From the NCBI GenBank assembly GCA_964372125.1, contig CAYJPL010000006.1:1-64000 (forward strand): a stretch of DNA of 64,000 bases, in the 5' to 3' direction. Below, one piece after another: positions 1 to 10,801 of this stretch. Origin of the DNA: Tannockella sp964372125 (GTDB taxonomy: Bacteria; Bacillota_I; Bacilli_A; Erysipelotrichales; Coprobacillaceae). Both the position numbers and the translations under genes were made by a program. Position 1 is the stretch's first letter. The number at the start of each line of letters is the position of its first letter. The notes below the pieces were generated by a model. That model was not told the DNA's origin, did not search any database, and worked only from the letters and a program-made list of their open reading frames with translations.

Positions 1-27
1 ATCAATAAAAAATACTTTTAGAAAGTG

Positions 28-56
28 TTGACAAAAAATGTTCAAGAGTATATATT
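28..56 (+). promoter_or_regulatory. Sigma-A-type promoter of first surface protein gene
   Basis: TTGACA at 28-33 and TATATT at 51-56 are separated by 17 bases, which is near-consensus. The start codon at 111 leaves a leader of roughly 50 bases. The strength of the match suggests constitutive high expression unless an operator lies further upstream, outside the window. Confidence 0.8.
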
Positions 57-110
57 ACTAGTTGTGTGTGTGCGTGTGAAACTCAGTTTATTCAAGGGAG
101 AAGACGTACA

Positions 111-3100
111 ATGAAAAAAATCGTAAGAAAAATATCTTTAGCTACATTAGCATTCTTATTAGCAATGCAAGTAGCACCTAACGTTGCATTTAACGCAGCA
201 GAAACAAATGAAAATCCAGTAGAAGAGCAAGATAGTGTAATTGCTACTGATGCTGATGCAAACAATTCAAAGGAAAATAATACAGAAGAAGAGCAAGTAG
301 AAACAACAGAAGCTATTACTACACAAACTGCTAAAACTACAAGCAATTTAGTAGAAGTAGTATCAGAAACTGAGCAAGAACCAGTAAGTGCTATTCCTGC
401 ATCAGAAGTGGCTGTACCAACAGTTGATTATGATAAAAAAATCGTATATGCAAATGGTACCCCAATTACAATAGTAGAAGGAAATAATGGTACAAAGGTT
501 TACTATTATGATTCTTTTGGTACGCAAATTTTTGTTGACTTTAGTAAAGATGAAACAACAACTGACTATACTAAAGATTTAAGTAACTATACAATCTTTG
601 GTGGTGCAAAAAATAGTACAGTTGCAAATACATCAATCACGCATAAAAGTGGTTATGTAGGTGAAATATATGGTGGTGGACATGCGACAGCAGGAAACAC
701 TGCAACAGTTTTAGGAAATGTAGAAATATATATAATAAACGGAGCAAGTAGTGATGTAGTATATGGTGGTGGATATGCCCATACCGGAACAGCAGTTGAC
801 ACTGGAGAAGCATTAACTGAAGTAAAAGGTAATGTAATAATCGATATAAGAGGTAGTGGAGAATCGTATGCTATCTACGGTGGTGGATATGCCAATGCAC
901 ATAATGGAAATGCAAAGTCTACTATTAACGCAAGTGATATAACAGTATCTGGAAGTTATAATTTTTCTAGAATATTTGGTGGTGGTATGGCAAGAGGAAC
1001 AGATGGATACTTAGGTGAATCACTTGTTAATACGAACACTTCAGTAAATGTGTTTGGAAATGTAGAAGCTTATGGAAGTACATATAGTAACCAACAAGCT
1101 ATTTTTGGTGGAGGATACGCAGTAAATAATTACTCTAGAGCTGATGTTTTATTAAATACAAATGTAAGTGTTGCAATTAATGATTATACAAATATTTCTG
1201 TATATGGTGGTGGTTTTGCTGGTGAATATGAAGCAAACACAGGTGAATCAAGAATGGCTGCTGAAGAACCAAGTACAGAAACTTCTAATCCAAAAAGCGT
1301 AGTTGCTAATGTCCACGGAACTACTACGGTAAATGTATCTAAAGGTTACTATGATTCTGTATATGGTGGTGGTTTAGCTGTAGGAACATTCCGTCAAGCA
1401 AAAGTATTATCATCAACAAATGTAAATATTTCTGATACAACAGTAAACGCAGTATATGGTGGTGGTGTAAGTGATGGTGAAGTTGTTAGTGAAGAAAAAT
1501 ACGAATCACGTCCATTAGCAGATATAGGTAAAGCAGGACAAACAACAAATGCAACAAATGTAAATTTATCAGGTAAATCTTTTGTACGTTTAGTTGCTGG
1601 TGGTGGTTACGCTGATAATTCATCAAATACAGTTTATGGAAATACAAATATAGATATAAATACAACTACAAGATATGATGGTTCAGTTGTATATGGTGGT
1701 GGAGTTATTACACCAACTTATGGCCAAGCAACAATCGTTGGAAATACAAATGTGAATGTTCAAAGTGATACATCTACATTTAGCGAAATCTATGGTGGGG
1801 GTGGATTTGAAGTCGCTACTGCTTTAGAACGTAGTACTGAAGTAGAATTAGCAGTTACAAAAGACTATATTCAAGCTGCCACAACCGTAACAAAATCAAC
1901 AAACGTAACAGTAGACGCAGATGCTGAAGCTGTATATGGTGGTGCTAATGCAGGAAGTGTAGAAGAAAATACAAATGTTATAATCAATGGTGGAATGCTA
2001 GAAACTGTATATGGTAGTGGTAGAGGAAATGCTCTTACACAAGCCGGTTCGGATGAAAGTTACGAAAAAGCAGCTAGAGAATCTATGTGTTTTGTAGCAG
2101 GTTATGTTGCTGGAAATACACATGTAACAGTTAATGCTGGAGATGTATCTGTTTTATTTGGTGCAGGAGGATATACATCTTCGTTTAGAGATGATGTAGT
2201 CTATGGTAGTGATTATGTAGGTTATAGTGTTGCTCCAGGGGATATAACGGAAAATCCATTTACGAAAGATGATGATCTTAAATTAGAAGTAACACGTTCT
2301 ACAGAGGGCGGAAATACAAACCTTAAATTAAATGGTGGAAATATTGGTATTGTAATAGGTGGAGCATATAATGGTGCAATAAGCAAAGATACAAATATCG
2401 TTATTGACGGATCAACTATTCAATACGTATTTGGTGGAACAATGCAATTCAACACAGTAGAAGGTAATACAAATATTACTATGTATTCAGGTAAAGTAGC
2501 TAGTGGAGACGAAGTGATAGATAATATTTTACCAGGAATATACGGTGGTGGTTTATCTGCTAAAGTTGGATATTTAATTGATGATGAAAATCAATTCTTC
2601 ACAAACACATATAAAACTGTTAAAAATGATGGTTATGGTAATGCTACAATTAAAGTGTTTGGTGGTGAAGTTGCTACGGCATCTACAGATAAAGATGTCT
2701 CATCAATAATTGGTAGTGGTATGGTATTATTTGAAGTTTCAGGAGAAAAGTACAGTGCTACTGATTCAAATCCATTTGTAAATAGTTATAGTATAAATAG
2801 AGTTGCTGAAGAAGAGTCAGGTGTAAGTGACTTAGAGTTTATGGATATGATATTCCCTTCTAATAATGGTGATGTTTTTATATTTGTAGATCATGATGTT
2901 ACATTCGAAGGAAACGCTTATAAGGAATTCTTCAAAGCTGAAACAGTAAATATTGATGAAGAAACTATATATGATTTAAAAACAGTAAATGGGGATGCAA
3001 CGATTGTTATCGACCAACCAATGAAAACAATTGATGATAGCTATACTGTAAATGGTGCAGCTGAAGCACAATTCTCAGCTGAAAATTATACAACAATGAT

Positions 3101-4406
3101 GGAAGAAAATGACAGTGATGTGAGAAGTTATGTAGAACCTACAGGAACAGGTTTAGAATGTAATGGTGAATCTTTAAATATCCTACGTCAAGAACAAAGA
3201 GGTAGTACAGAAGTAACAACAGCGGATGGACAAATTCTTGAAGCATGTGGCGAAAATGGTGAAGCATGGACTATGCCTCACTGGAGTATCCAAGGTGATG
3301 TTGAATTACCAGATGACGTAACAAAAGAAATTACAATTGAAGAAAAACAAGAGTTATACATTCCTAATGATGCAAGCCTTACAATTCCAGGAACTGAAGA
3401 TTTAAATAATGTAGGGTATATCGTAACTGCAAAAGGATTCTTAGGAAGAGGAATTGAAAACGGTGAGTATGTAGACGCTAATACTTCAAATGAAGCATCA
3501 AGAATTTATCGTGGAGATGCAATAAATTCAGTGGTTCTAACACCAGTACATGCAACTTATACGCTTAATGAAAAAGCGACAGCAATTGAATCAACAATAT
3601 CAGATAGCTATGCCTTCTTATTAGAAGGGGACAAAATCAAGTATGATAGCTATACTTGGAAAAAAGATGGTCAAATAATCGAAGGAGCATCAACGAGCGT
3701 AATGCCTTCAACAGATACATTATGTGCGGATGTTTATTCTGTAACTGCACCATATGATGTAATGTTTGAATCAGTACCATCAACTACAGGTTTAGTAACA
3801 GATGGTTCAGCAACAGCACTTGCAACAGTAAATGTAACTGTACAACATACAGTAACTTACCCTGGCGTTAATCCAGCTCCAGAAGGTGAATTACCAGAAG
3901 ATTCATTTGTTGTAGATCATAAAGAAGAAGTGATTATTGATAATAATGATGGAACTCCACCAAAAACAATAATTATTGAAAAAGATACAACAGTAGACGA
4001 ACCAACAAGAGATGGTTACACATTTGAAGGGTATGAATATGAGCCAACTACAAATACTTTAACTGCAACATGGACAGAAAATGAATATACAGTATCATTT
4101 GAAGAAAATGGTGGAAGTGAAGTAGAAGATCAAGATTTAAAATACAAAGACAAAGTTCAAGTACCTCAAATTCCAACAAAAGAAGGGTTTGTATTTGAAG
4201 GATGGTATTTAGATAAAGAATTAACAGAGAAATTTGATTTTGAAACAATGACTATGCCAAACCATGATTTAGTATTATATGCAAAATATGTATCTGCAAA
4301 TGCACCAGAAACTGGTGATAATACAATTACATATATGTGGACTGGGGCTATGGCATTAGCAGTAGTAGGAGTGCTAGTTTTAAAAAAGAAAAAAGAAGTA
4401 GAATAA
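111..4406 (+). CDS. Sortase-anchored surface protein with YGGG repeats
   Basis: This encodes a large cell-wall protein of 1431 residues, probably an adhesin. The open frame extends to a GTG at 66, but ATG at 111 has AGGGAG (95-100) upstream and begins a signal peptide (MKKIVRK, then a hydrophobic stretch ending near AFNA). Residues about 160-815 carry some 18 repeats ending in variants of V/I-Y-G-G-G, spaced about 25-65 residues, with strand-like NTNV/NVSV segments between them, suggesting a repetitive beta-solenoid. A TVTYPGV module and an InlB B-type (Flg_new) repeat with GGSEV...FEGWYLD follow at about 1247-1393. The tail has the sorting motif APETG (1398-1402), a hydrophobic helix and KKKKEVE. 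The first motif residue is Ala rather than Leu. The repeat family and the ligand are not recognised; sortase anchoring is a confident inference. Confidence 0.88.
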   Translation: MKKIVRKISLATLAFLLAMQVAPNVAFNAAETNENPVEEQDSVIATDADANNSKENNTEEEQVETTEAITTQTAKTTSNLVEVVSETEQEPVSAIPASEVAVPTVDYDKKIVYANGTPITIVEGNNGTKVYYYDSFGTQIFVDFSKDETTTDYTKDLSNYTIFGGAKNSTVANTSITHKSGYVGEIYGGGHATAGNTATVLGNVEIYIINGASSDVVYGGGYAHTGTAVDTGEALTEVKGNVIIDIRGSGESYAIYGGGYANAHNGNAKSTINASDITVSGSYNFSRIFGGGMARGTDGYLGESLVNTNTSVNVFGNVEAYGSTYSNQQAIFGGGYAVNNYSRADVLLNTNVSVAINDYTNISVYGGGFAGEYEANTGESRMAAEEPSTETSNPKSVVANVHGTTTVNVSKGYYDSVYGGGLAVGTFRQAKVLSSTNVNISDTTVNAVYGGGVSDGEVVSEEKYESRPLADIGKAGQTTNATNVNLSGKSFVRLVAGGGYADNSSNTVYGNTNIDINTTTRYDGSVVYGGGVITPTYGQATIVGNTNVNVQSDTSTFSEIYGGGGFEVATALERSTEVELAVTKDYIQAATTVTKSTNVTVDADAEAVYGGANAGSVEENTNVIINGGMLETVYGSGRGNALTQAGSDESYEKAARESMCFVAGYVAGNTHVTVNAGDVSVLFGAGGYTSSFRDDVVYGSDYVGYSVAPGDITENPFTKDDDLKLEVTRSTEGGNTNLKLNGGNIGIVIGGAYNGAISKDTNIVIDGSTIQYVFGGTMQFNTVEGNTNITMYSGKVASGDEVIDNILPGIYGGGLSAKVGYLIDDENQFFTNTYKTVKNDGYGNATIKVFGGEVATASTDKDVSSIIGSGMVLFEVSGEKYSATDSNPFVNSYSINRVAEEESGVSDLEFMDMIFPSNNGDVFIFVDHDVTFEGNAYKEFFKAETVNIDEETIYDLKTVNGDATIVIDQPMKTIDDSYTVNGAAEAQFSAENYTTMMEENDSDVRSYVEPTGTGLECNGESLNILRQEQRGSTEVTTADGQILEACGENGEAWTMPHWSIQGDVELPDDVTKEITIEEKQELYIPNDASLTIPGTEDLNNVGYIVTAKGFLGRGIENGEYVDANTSNEASRIYRGDAINSVVLTPVHATYTLNEKATAIESTISDSYAFLLEGDKIKYDSYTWKKDGQIIEGASTSVMPSTDTLCADVYSVTAPYDVMFESVPSTTGLVTDGSATALATVNVTVQHTVTYPGVNPAPEGELPEDSFVVDHKEEVIIDNNDGTPPKTIIIEKDTTVDEPTRDGYTFEGYEYEPTTNTLTATWTENEYTVSFEENGGSEVEDQDLKYKDKVQVPQIPTKEGFVFEGWYLDKELTEKFDFETMTMPNHDLVLYAKYVSANAPETGDNTITYMWTGAMALAVVGVLVLKKKKEVE

Positions 4407-4473
4407 TATTTATACAACAATAATGGGCATTAGCTATATTGAATTATTCAGCGTTTTAATTATATGAACTATC

Positions 4474-4505
4474 AAAAAAACACACATGTATAAGTGTGTT
4501 TTTTT
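4474..4505 (+). terminator. Rho-independent terminator after first surface protein
   Basis: AAAAAACACAC pairs with GTGTGTTTTTT around a short ATGTATAA-type loop and ends in a T-run. It separates the first surface gene from the next one. Confidence 0.85.
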
Positions 4506-4932
4506 GTTATATACCTAACTAGTGAAAATTCAAAGTGAGGGAACTCAAAACCAATTACATAGTACTAGAAATGGTGAAAGACTGAAGTGATTTCTAGTAT
4601 AAACTATTATTTATTAGTTGTGTAACAACATAGAAAAAAGAGATAATTATTCGTTAATTAAAGACGAGAACTGTCTTTTATAAGCCAGTCTTAAAGAGTA
4701 AATATCCCTAAAAATAATGGGAAACGTAAACTACTGGGAATAGCGATGATATTAGATGGAGTGATGAAAACTTCTATGCATGAGTTTGGTTAATGGTTAA
4801 GGCATAAAATATACTAATAGTGAAATATATTCTATTTTATATAATAATAATGAACTTTTTTGTACTTTTATACGTCTAATTAAAGAAGCAATTTTATACA
4901 AACTTATAAAATGAATATTTGAGGAGAAAAGA
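4506..4932 (+). ncRNA. 427-base gap with possible structured leader RNA
   Basis: No protein-coding frame is convincing here. Several local pairings can be drawn: TGAG-GGAA-CTCA closed by a GNRA loop near 4537; a 10-bp stem of TACTAGAAAT with ATTTCTAGTA near 4563-4600; AAAGAC with GTCTTT near 4660-4680; and ATATCCC with GGGAATA near 4702-4742. Purine-rich loops such as GGTGAAAG and GGGAAACG resemble structured RNA more than ordinary AT-rich spacer. I do not recognise a known riboswitch, group I/II intron, 6S RNA or tmRNA. The last about 100 bases are plain AT-rich sequence leading to the ribosome-binding site of the next gene. Whether it is transcribed is unknown. Confidence 0.35.
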
Positions 4933-7900
4933 ATGAATAAAATCAAGAAAAAAATATCTATTGTATTAGTTATGTTGTTAGTCACATATCCACTCTCTAG
5001 TGTGAACGCACAAAGTGAGACCGATCAGGTAAATGTTGATATTAGTGAAAACAATGAATTACTAAAACGTGTAGAAATAGAAGAAACTATACTAAGTCAA
5101 GAAACAAAGGTTGGAGAAACATACGAAGTTGTATTACCAGCAACCGTTACTGCGATATTTGAAACAATAGATGCAAATGGAGATGTTATAGAAACAGAAA
5201 AAACAGTTGATGTAACATGGAGTGAAAAAGATAGTAAAGACTTTAGCACAAAAAATGCTGACATTTTTGAATACGAACTTTTCTTAGTAGATACATCTAT
5301 TGAGTTATCAAAAGATGTAATACTTCCAACAATTAGTGTAGTCATTAATGAAGATATTCAAGTATTATCTGATACAACAAAAGCAGTTACTACACCAGAG
5401 GTTTCAGTTATAGCATCGAATTTACCAATATACGATGGAACAGATTCTACATTATGGAACTATGTAACAAATGTAACAAGCGGTTTTGTTACAAATTATT
5501 TGGTTAATGTAAAATTGCCAAGCGACAGTGGAATACACTACATTACAATTGATATTAATCCATACGCTATACTAGATACTACGAATAGTGATACAGATGT
5601 ATTTCCATTTCATATTACTGCTGCACCTGAACCAGATAAATATACTGAGGAGGTTGATGTAATGTTGTATCCAAATGCAAGTCAGCCTACTCGTGCAGTA
5701 TATAAAATAGACACTACTGGATTACATGATTTTGAGATGACAACGAACATTGTTGTTGGATTTGGTAGTGGAAAAAATCAATATGAAGACCATGAAGGTA
5801 CGACTTATGATGATGCTAGAGGGACAATTGCAGGAATTATTGGTGCAACACTTATAAAATATCCTGCTGCACAATTCGGTGTAGGTGTTAATGCTTCAAC
5901 TACGGTTGTTGATGCAAATACATCAATTGCATTAAGTGAATACGAATATTTAGGTAAACATGTACCTAACTTTGACGGATTAAAATCATCAGAATTATTT
6001 TCTAATAGTGAGATAGTCTTTGTAGAGGGAAGTTATGTACCATCAAGTATTGACAAAAGTGCTACAGCATTTAGTATCGAAACTACATTGGCGGAAATAA
6101 AAAAAGCACAAGCATCTACTGACGAAAGTACAGTTGTACCAAAAGGTTTATTTTTGTTAGGTGATGGAAAAGTGTATTTTGGAACTGGAGAAGCAGGAGA
6201 ATATCAAATAGCAGAATATGCACTTAAAACAAATATTATTAACGAAGAACATTTACCTGTTGGGAATGTGAACTATAATGTAAATCTTCCAGAAGGTTTT
6301 GACCAAGATAGTGCAACTAGAAACTACTTTGACTACCAAAGTAGCTTCATACAAAAATTAGGATATGCAGTTAATACAAGCACTAATAATTCATCACTAC
6401 GTACAAGCTCTGATGTACCTAATTCAACTGCATTATTTTCAACAAATATTCCTACAAACACAGGATTACATTACTTTGAGGGATCTGCTATGCTAGATAC
6501 AGGTACAGAGTACTATATAAGTCAAATATTAACTGCACGTGCGACAGTTATGGGTAATGGAATTGATGGACAAAGTATAGAAAATTATGCTCCTGGTACG
6601 GTAATCAAAGCAAATGAGGCATCAACTATTACATGGGATGAGTATAATCCTGAAAAAGACACAACGGTAGATAAGTCACATGATTTAGGTACATTCACAA
6701 TAAATGTACCCGAGTACACGTATGTAGATCGTTTAGAATCTGATATTACATCACCTAGTGGTATAACTGGTGCAGAATTACCTGACCAAAAATATTATTT
6801 CACACTATATAATGAATCTTTAAGTACAGATTTAACAGAAAATAAAGTAATAGAGAAATACGAAAATGGAACACTAACATTTACTATTCCAGAACAATTT
6901 GATGCTACTTCAGTGTGTTTTGACAAAAACTTTGCACCTGCACTGTTCACAGGATACTGGTTAGAAGGGGAAACAGAAGCAGATATAAAAGCAATACCAC
7001 AAAGTAAAGAAGTAGAAATACCAGAAGGTGTAAAAAAAGTATATTATAAAATTAACGAAAATGGTTTGCCATCATCGTATACTACAAATACAATAGACAT
7101 AACTGGATATTTTACTGGTGTCTTTAATATTGGAGATGAATCTGAAATTGTTATAAATGTAGATATTACAAATGCTAGTGAGTCTGAATATGGTAATGGA
7201 ATTACAGATAGAACAATTAGAATAGATGATGAAAAAAATAAAACAGATGTTGCGCTTTTAAATGGAGAGTATCAAAACACAATAGATTTAATATGGCCAG
7301 TAAAAGGACTTTCAGATAATGCAGAAGTATCAATTACAGAAAATAATGATACATCAGAATATTTCCTAAATGATTACTCGGAATTATTTAGTGGACCAAG
7401 AATTAGTGTGTTTACAAGTGATCACACAATAACAGCAAACGGAAATGACAATGGTGCATTAGATCATATAGTTCCTTCTATTTTGTATAAAGATGTTGAA
7501 CTTACTATAGAAGCAGAACCAAAACATATGGAACAAATTGGTGCATTATATGTGAAATCTGGAAAATATGGAGAATCTCTAGGGTACACAATGAATGAAT
7601 CAGGAGATGAAAAAATCACTATTGAATATACGACAAATCTTGATGATACAAAACAAAGTCAAGTGATATCAACAACTGGTGGAAGTCTAGTAATGAAAGA
7701 TGGTGAATATTTAACATCTGTAACATTATCTATCCCAGAGTTTCGTGTATATAATACAAGCGAAAAATACGCAAAAGAAATAATAGGAATTTCATATAGA
7801 AGAGATTCAGAAACGAAATCTGGAAGTTTTGATTTTATAGATAACAGTGCAACAAGTCAAATAGGGGTTGAAATGACAGCATCTAACTATATTCATACTG

Positions 7901-10731
7901 AAATAGCTCGTGAGGCAAGTGGAATACAACACTTTAAAATAGAAGCGGATCATTATGTGGGATTTGATGATATTAAAGTTAGTAACTACACCGGAGATGC
8001 AGCACATCCCTTTGGTTTCTACAGTAGCTCTGATAATCCGAGATTTGAAATTGGAAGTGAATCGTATAATAGTCCATATAAATATTCAAAATATAATACA
8101 TCAGGTGAAGAATTAAAATTGCCAGAAGGAAGTGCTGTTTACTTCCAGTTAAATGAAAAGTATTTTGATTTTGTTGGTGAAGAAAATGAAAATCTATCTT
8201 TATTACTAGATAATGAAGGGAATACATGGATCCGTTATGAACTTGACAATACACAAGGTATAGTATATTCACAGGATACTGATTTTTATACGGCACTAGG
8301 TAGCGATAGTTTCAAAGCTACATATAATTTACAACACAATGTAACATATCCGCTATTCTTAGAAGCATATGTGGATTTTGGACCTTTATTTGCATTAGAT
8401 AAAGCTGATACATGGAATAATGTATTTAAAGTTAGAGATACATATACTGTAGTAGAGGATACATATGGAATAACTTTAGATAGTGATAAAGAAAATGATA
8501 TAAATACTAAAAACATTACAGACGGTTTACGTCTTGTGGATTTTGGATTAAATGAAGAGCCAAATGCAGATGGAACACTTTCGAGTGAAGCACTTGTTAA
8601 TGGAAAGCACTTAATACCTTTAATTACATTAGCAAAAGCATACGCTAGTGCAGTTACTCTAGATCCTGGTTTAGATACAAGCATTGTTATAGGAGAATCA
8701 GGAAATCAAGATTATTATGCAGATCAACATGATGAATTAAACTTGGAGGTAGGTTTTTCAAAATTGGATAGTGATAACTTTAAATCAGTAATAACAATTC
8801 CTAATGATGGAGATATCAATGTATATTTAGAGAATACAGATCTAAAAAGTGATGGTAATTGGACAATTAAATATTTAGATAAGGATGGAAAAGAAACATC
8901 TGATCCACTACTAGTAAAAACAATAGAAGTTACTAATACAGCAGGAGTATCTGAAAGTGTGGAATTAAAATTCTCAATAACTGCCGATAGTGAGCAAATT
9001 TATAATGCTGCAGATGGAACCATTTCTACAGTAGAAGCAAAAGTTTCAGCAGATGGTGGAACTACATACGGCGATACTATAACAGCAACATACAAATTCA
9101 AATGGTATGAAGTAAGTGGTATTATATTTAATGATAAAAATTATGACACTATCAAAAATGAAGAAGATACTGCAGTAGATACATACCCAGTGTTTAAAAA
9201 TGGAAATACGACAATAGATGAATCGTATGTTAAATATGATTCAACTACAGGGCTATATACAGTTAAAATACAACCATCGAAAGAAGTGATTAACTTAACT
9301 TATCAGTTAAATGCAGGAAGTGCGTTTACAAAACAAACATCAATTGGTGAAAATGTAGCAACAAATAATAACCACCCAGTTGATGACGGTATGAAGTTCT
9401 TTGCAAATACTGATGCGTTTATCATTACAATGGAATTAGGGCAAAATATAACACAAGAAGAATTATTAAATGGAAACTTAGATATAGGAATTATAGAATC
9501 AGATATAATTGTTGATCCAGGAGAAACTGATGAAAATAAAGAAGAACCTGGTGATGGAATTCCTGATATTTATCAACAAGAAGTTATTTTTAAAGTTGTT
9601 GGTGGTACTTGGGATGACGGGTCTAGTATAGATAAAAAAGATACAATCACTTTTAAAGAAGGAGAAGAACATTCTGAAACTGGAACAGGAATAATAGAAA
9701 ATATTCCAACAGGACAAGAAAAACCAGGATATACAAGTAAGTGGGATGTAACACCTCCAACTACAGAAGTAAAAAAAGAAGAGTTAGAAGAAGTCTATAC
9801 ATTAGAATATATACCTAATGAATATACAGTTGTATTTAATTCAAATGATGAAAGTGCAATGGGATCAATGGAAGATCAAAGTTTCACATATGATGAGTCA
9901 CAAGATTTAACTACAAATACATATTTTACAGATAAAAAGGTATTCGTTGGTTGGTCAACATCAGCAGATTCAACAGAAGTAGAATTTACTGATGGAGAAA
10001 ATGTATCAAACTTAACAACAGAAAATAATGGTACTGTAAATCTATATGCAGTATGGTTAGATGATACAAACAATGATGGAATAGCTGATATGTATCAAAC
10101 AAAAGTAATATATAAAATTGTTAATGGATCATGGGCTGGGCGACAATCGGATGATGATATCACTGAATGGATTACATTTAGAGATGAAAATGGAGAGCCG
10201 TCTATTGAAGAAGGTGCGACAGGAGTAATTTCAAATACACCAGGAAAAATGTTCGCAAATGAAGGATATGATCAAAATACAGGAAGATGGATTACACCAG
10301 TAATGACAATTATTCCTGAGCCAACACGAGAAGTGTTTACGTTCGTGTATACATATGGTCCAATGTTAGTAGTAACATACCCAGGTGTAAGTACTACACC
10401 TGAAGGTGAATTACCGACAGAATCATTTGAAATTGAAAATGGTGGAAAAGTTACAATCGATAATGCAGATGGAACAACAGCTGAAGAAAAAACAATTTTA
10501 GAAGATACAATGCTAGAGGAGCCAACAAGAGAAGGTTATACATTTGAAGGTTATGAATATAATCCTGAAACAAATACATTAACAGCAACATGGTCACAAA
10601 ATGTAATTGAAAATACTGAAAGTAATTTACCAGAAACTGGTGATAATACAATTACATATATGTGGGTTGGTGCAATGGCATTAGCAGTAGTAGGAGTGCT
10701 AGTTTTAAAAAAGAAAAAAGAAGTAGAATAA
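4933..10731 (+). CDS. LPETG-anchored surface protein, 1932 residues
   Basis: This is a secreted cell-wall protein with a signal peptide (basic MNKIKKK, a hydrophobic core, cleavage near VNAQ). ATG 4933 follows GAGGAG at 4921-4926. Residues about 50-140 form a module (W-S-E-K-D-S-K ... LVDT ... LPTI) shared with the 2395-residue protein at 28650; the next several hundred residues also align loosely with it. A SdrD_B-like module (SGIIFNDKNYD) lies at about 1393-1525. Two DGIxDxYQ...V..G(T/S)W modules lie near 1540 and 1715, with an InlB-type repeat near 1630-1705. The TYPGV module and the LPETGDN sorting signal (1899-1903), hydrophobic helix and KKKKEVE end the protein. The last roughly 100 bases are almost identical to those of the first surface gene. 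It is probably an adhesin or surface-layer fibre; the ligand is unknown. Confidence 0.88.
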   Translation: MNKIKKKISIVLVMLLVTYPLSSVNAQSETDQVNVDISENNELLKRVEIEETILSQETKVGETYEVVLPATVTAIFETIDANGDVIETEKTVDVTWSEKDSKDFSTKNADIFEYELFLVDTSIELSKDVILPTISVVINEDIQVLSDTTKAVTTPEVSVIASNLPIYDGTDSTLWNYVTNVTSGFVTNYLVNVKLPSDSGIHYITIDINPYAILDTTNSDTDVFPFHITAAPEPDKYTEEVDVMLYPNASQPTRAVYKIDTTGLHDFEMTTNIVVGFGSGKNQYEDHEGTTYDDARGTIAGIIGATLIKYPAAQFGVGVNASTTVVDANTSIALSEYEYLGKHVPNFDGLKSSELFSNSEIVFVEGSYVPSSIDKSATAFSIETTLAEIKKAQASTDESTVVPKGLFLLGDGKVYFGTGEAGEYQIAEYALKTNIINEEHLPVGNVNYNVNLPEGFDQDSATRNYFDYQSSFIQKLGYAVNTSTNNSSLRTSSDVPNSTALFSTNIPTNTGLHYFEGSAMLDTGTEYYISQILTARATVMGNGIDGQSIENYAPGTVIKANEASTITWDEYNPEKDTTVDKSHDLGTFTINVPEYTYVDRLESDITSPSGITGAELPDQKYYFTLYNESLSTDLTENKVIEKYENGTLTFTIPEQFDATSVCFDKNFAPALFTGYWLEGETEADIKAIPQSKEVEIPEGVKKVYYKINENGLPSSYTTNTIDITGYFTGVFNIGDESEIVINVDITNASESEYGNGITDRTIRIDDEKNKTDVALLNGEYQNTIDLIWPVKGLSDNAEVSITENNDTSEYFLNDYSELFSGPRISVFTSDHTITANGNDNGALDHIVPSILYKDVELTIEAEPKHMEQIGALYVKSGKYGESLGYTMNESGDEKITIEYTTNLDDTKQSQVISTTGGSLVMKDGEYLTSVTLSIPEFRVYNTSEKYAKEIIGISYRRDSETKSGSFDFIDNSATSQIGVEMTASNYIHTEIAREASGIQHFKIEADHYVGFDDIKVSNYTGDAAHPFGFYSSSDNPRFEIGSESYNSPYKYSKYNTSGEELKLPEGSAVYFQLNEKYFDFVGEENENLSLLLDNEGNTWIRYELDNTQGIVYSQDTDFYTALGSDSFKATYNLQHNVTYPLFLEAYVDFGPLFALDKADTWNNVFKVRDTYTVVEDTYGITLDSDKENDINTKNITDGLRLVDFGLNEEPNADGTLSSEALVNGKHLIPLITLAKAYASAVTLDPGLDTSIVIGESGNQDYYADQHDELNLEVGFSKLDSDNFKSVITIPNDGDINVYLENTDLKSDGNWTIKYLDKDGKETSDPLLVKTIEVTNTAGVSESVELKFSITADSEQIYNAADGTISTVEAKVSADGGTTYGDTITATYKFKWYEVSGIIFNDKNYDTIKNEEDTAVDTYPVFKNGNTTIDESYVKYDSTTGLYTVKIQPSKEVINLTYQLNAGSAFTKQTSIGENVATNNNHPVDDGMKFFANTDAFIITMELGQNITQEELLNGNLDIGIIESDIIVDPGETDENKEEPGDGIPDIYQQEVIFKVVGGTWDDGSSIDKKDTITFKEGEEHSETGTGIIENIPTGQEKPGYTSKWDVTPPTTEVKKEELEEVYTLEYIPNEYTVVFNSNDESAMGSMEDQSFTYDESQDLTTNTYFTDKKVFVGWSTSADSTEVEFTDGENVSNLTTENNGTVNLYAVWLDDTNNDGIADMYQTKVIYKIVNGSWAGRQSDDDITEWITFRDENGEPSIEEGATGVISNTPGKMFANEGYDQNTGRWITPVMTIIPEPTREVFTFVYTYGPMLVVTYPGVSTTPEGELPTESFEIENGGKVTIDNADGTTAEEKTILEDTMLEEPTREGYTFEGYEYNPETNTLTATWSQNVIENTESNLPETGDNTITYMWVGAMALAVVGVLVLKKKKEVE

Positions 10732-10737
10732 TTGAGT

Positions 10738-10763
10738 AAAGGACACTAAATATTGTGTCCTTT
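10738..10763 (+). terminator. Terminator hairpin after second surface gene
   Basis: AAAGGACAC (10738-10746) pairs perfectly with GTGTCCTTT (10755-10763) across an 8-base loop. The downstream T-run is weak (TTTATCTATT). Confidence 0.75.
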
Positions 10764-10801
10764 ATCTATTATGTAGATGTATTTTAATAAGTACTTTTTT
10801 G

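Noticed and set aside
4506..4830. Group I or group II intron in the first long gap
   Set aside because: The conserved core elements (the P7 segments of group I, domain V of group II) are not visible.
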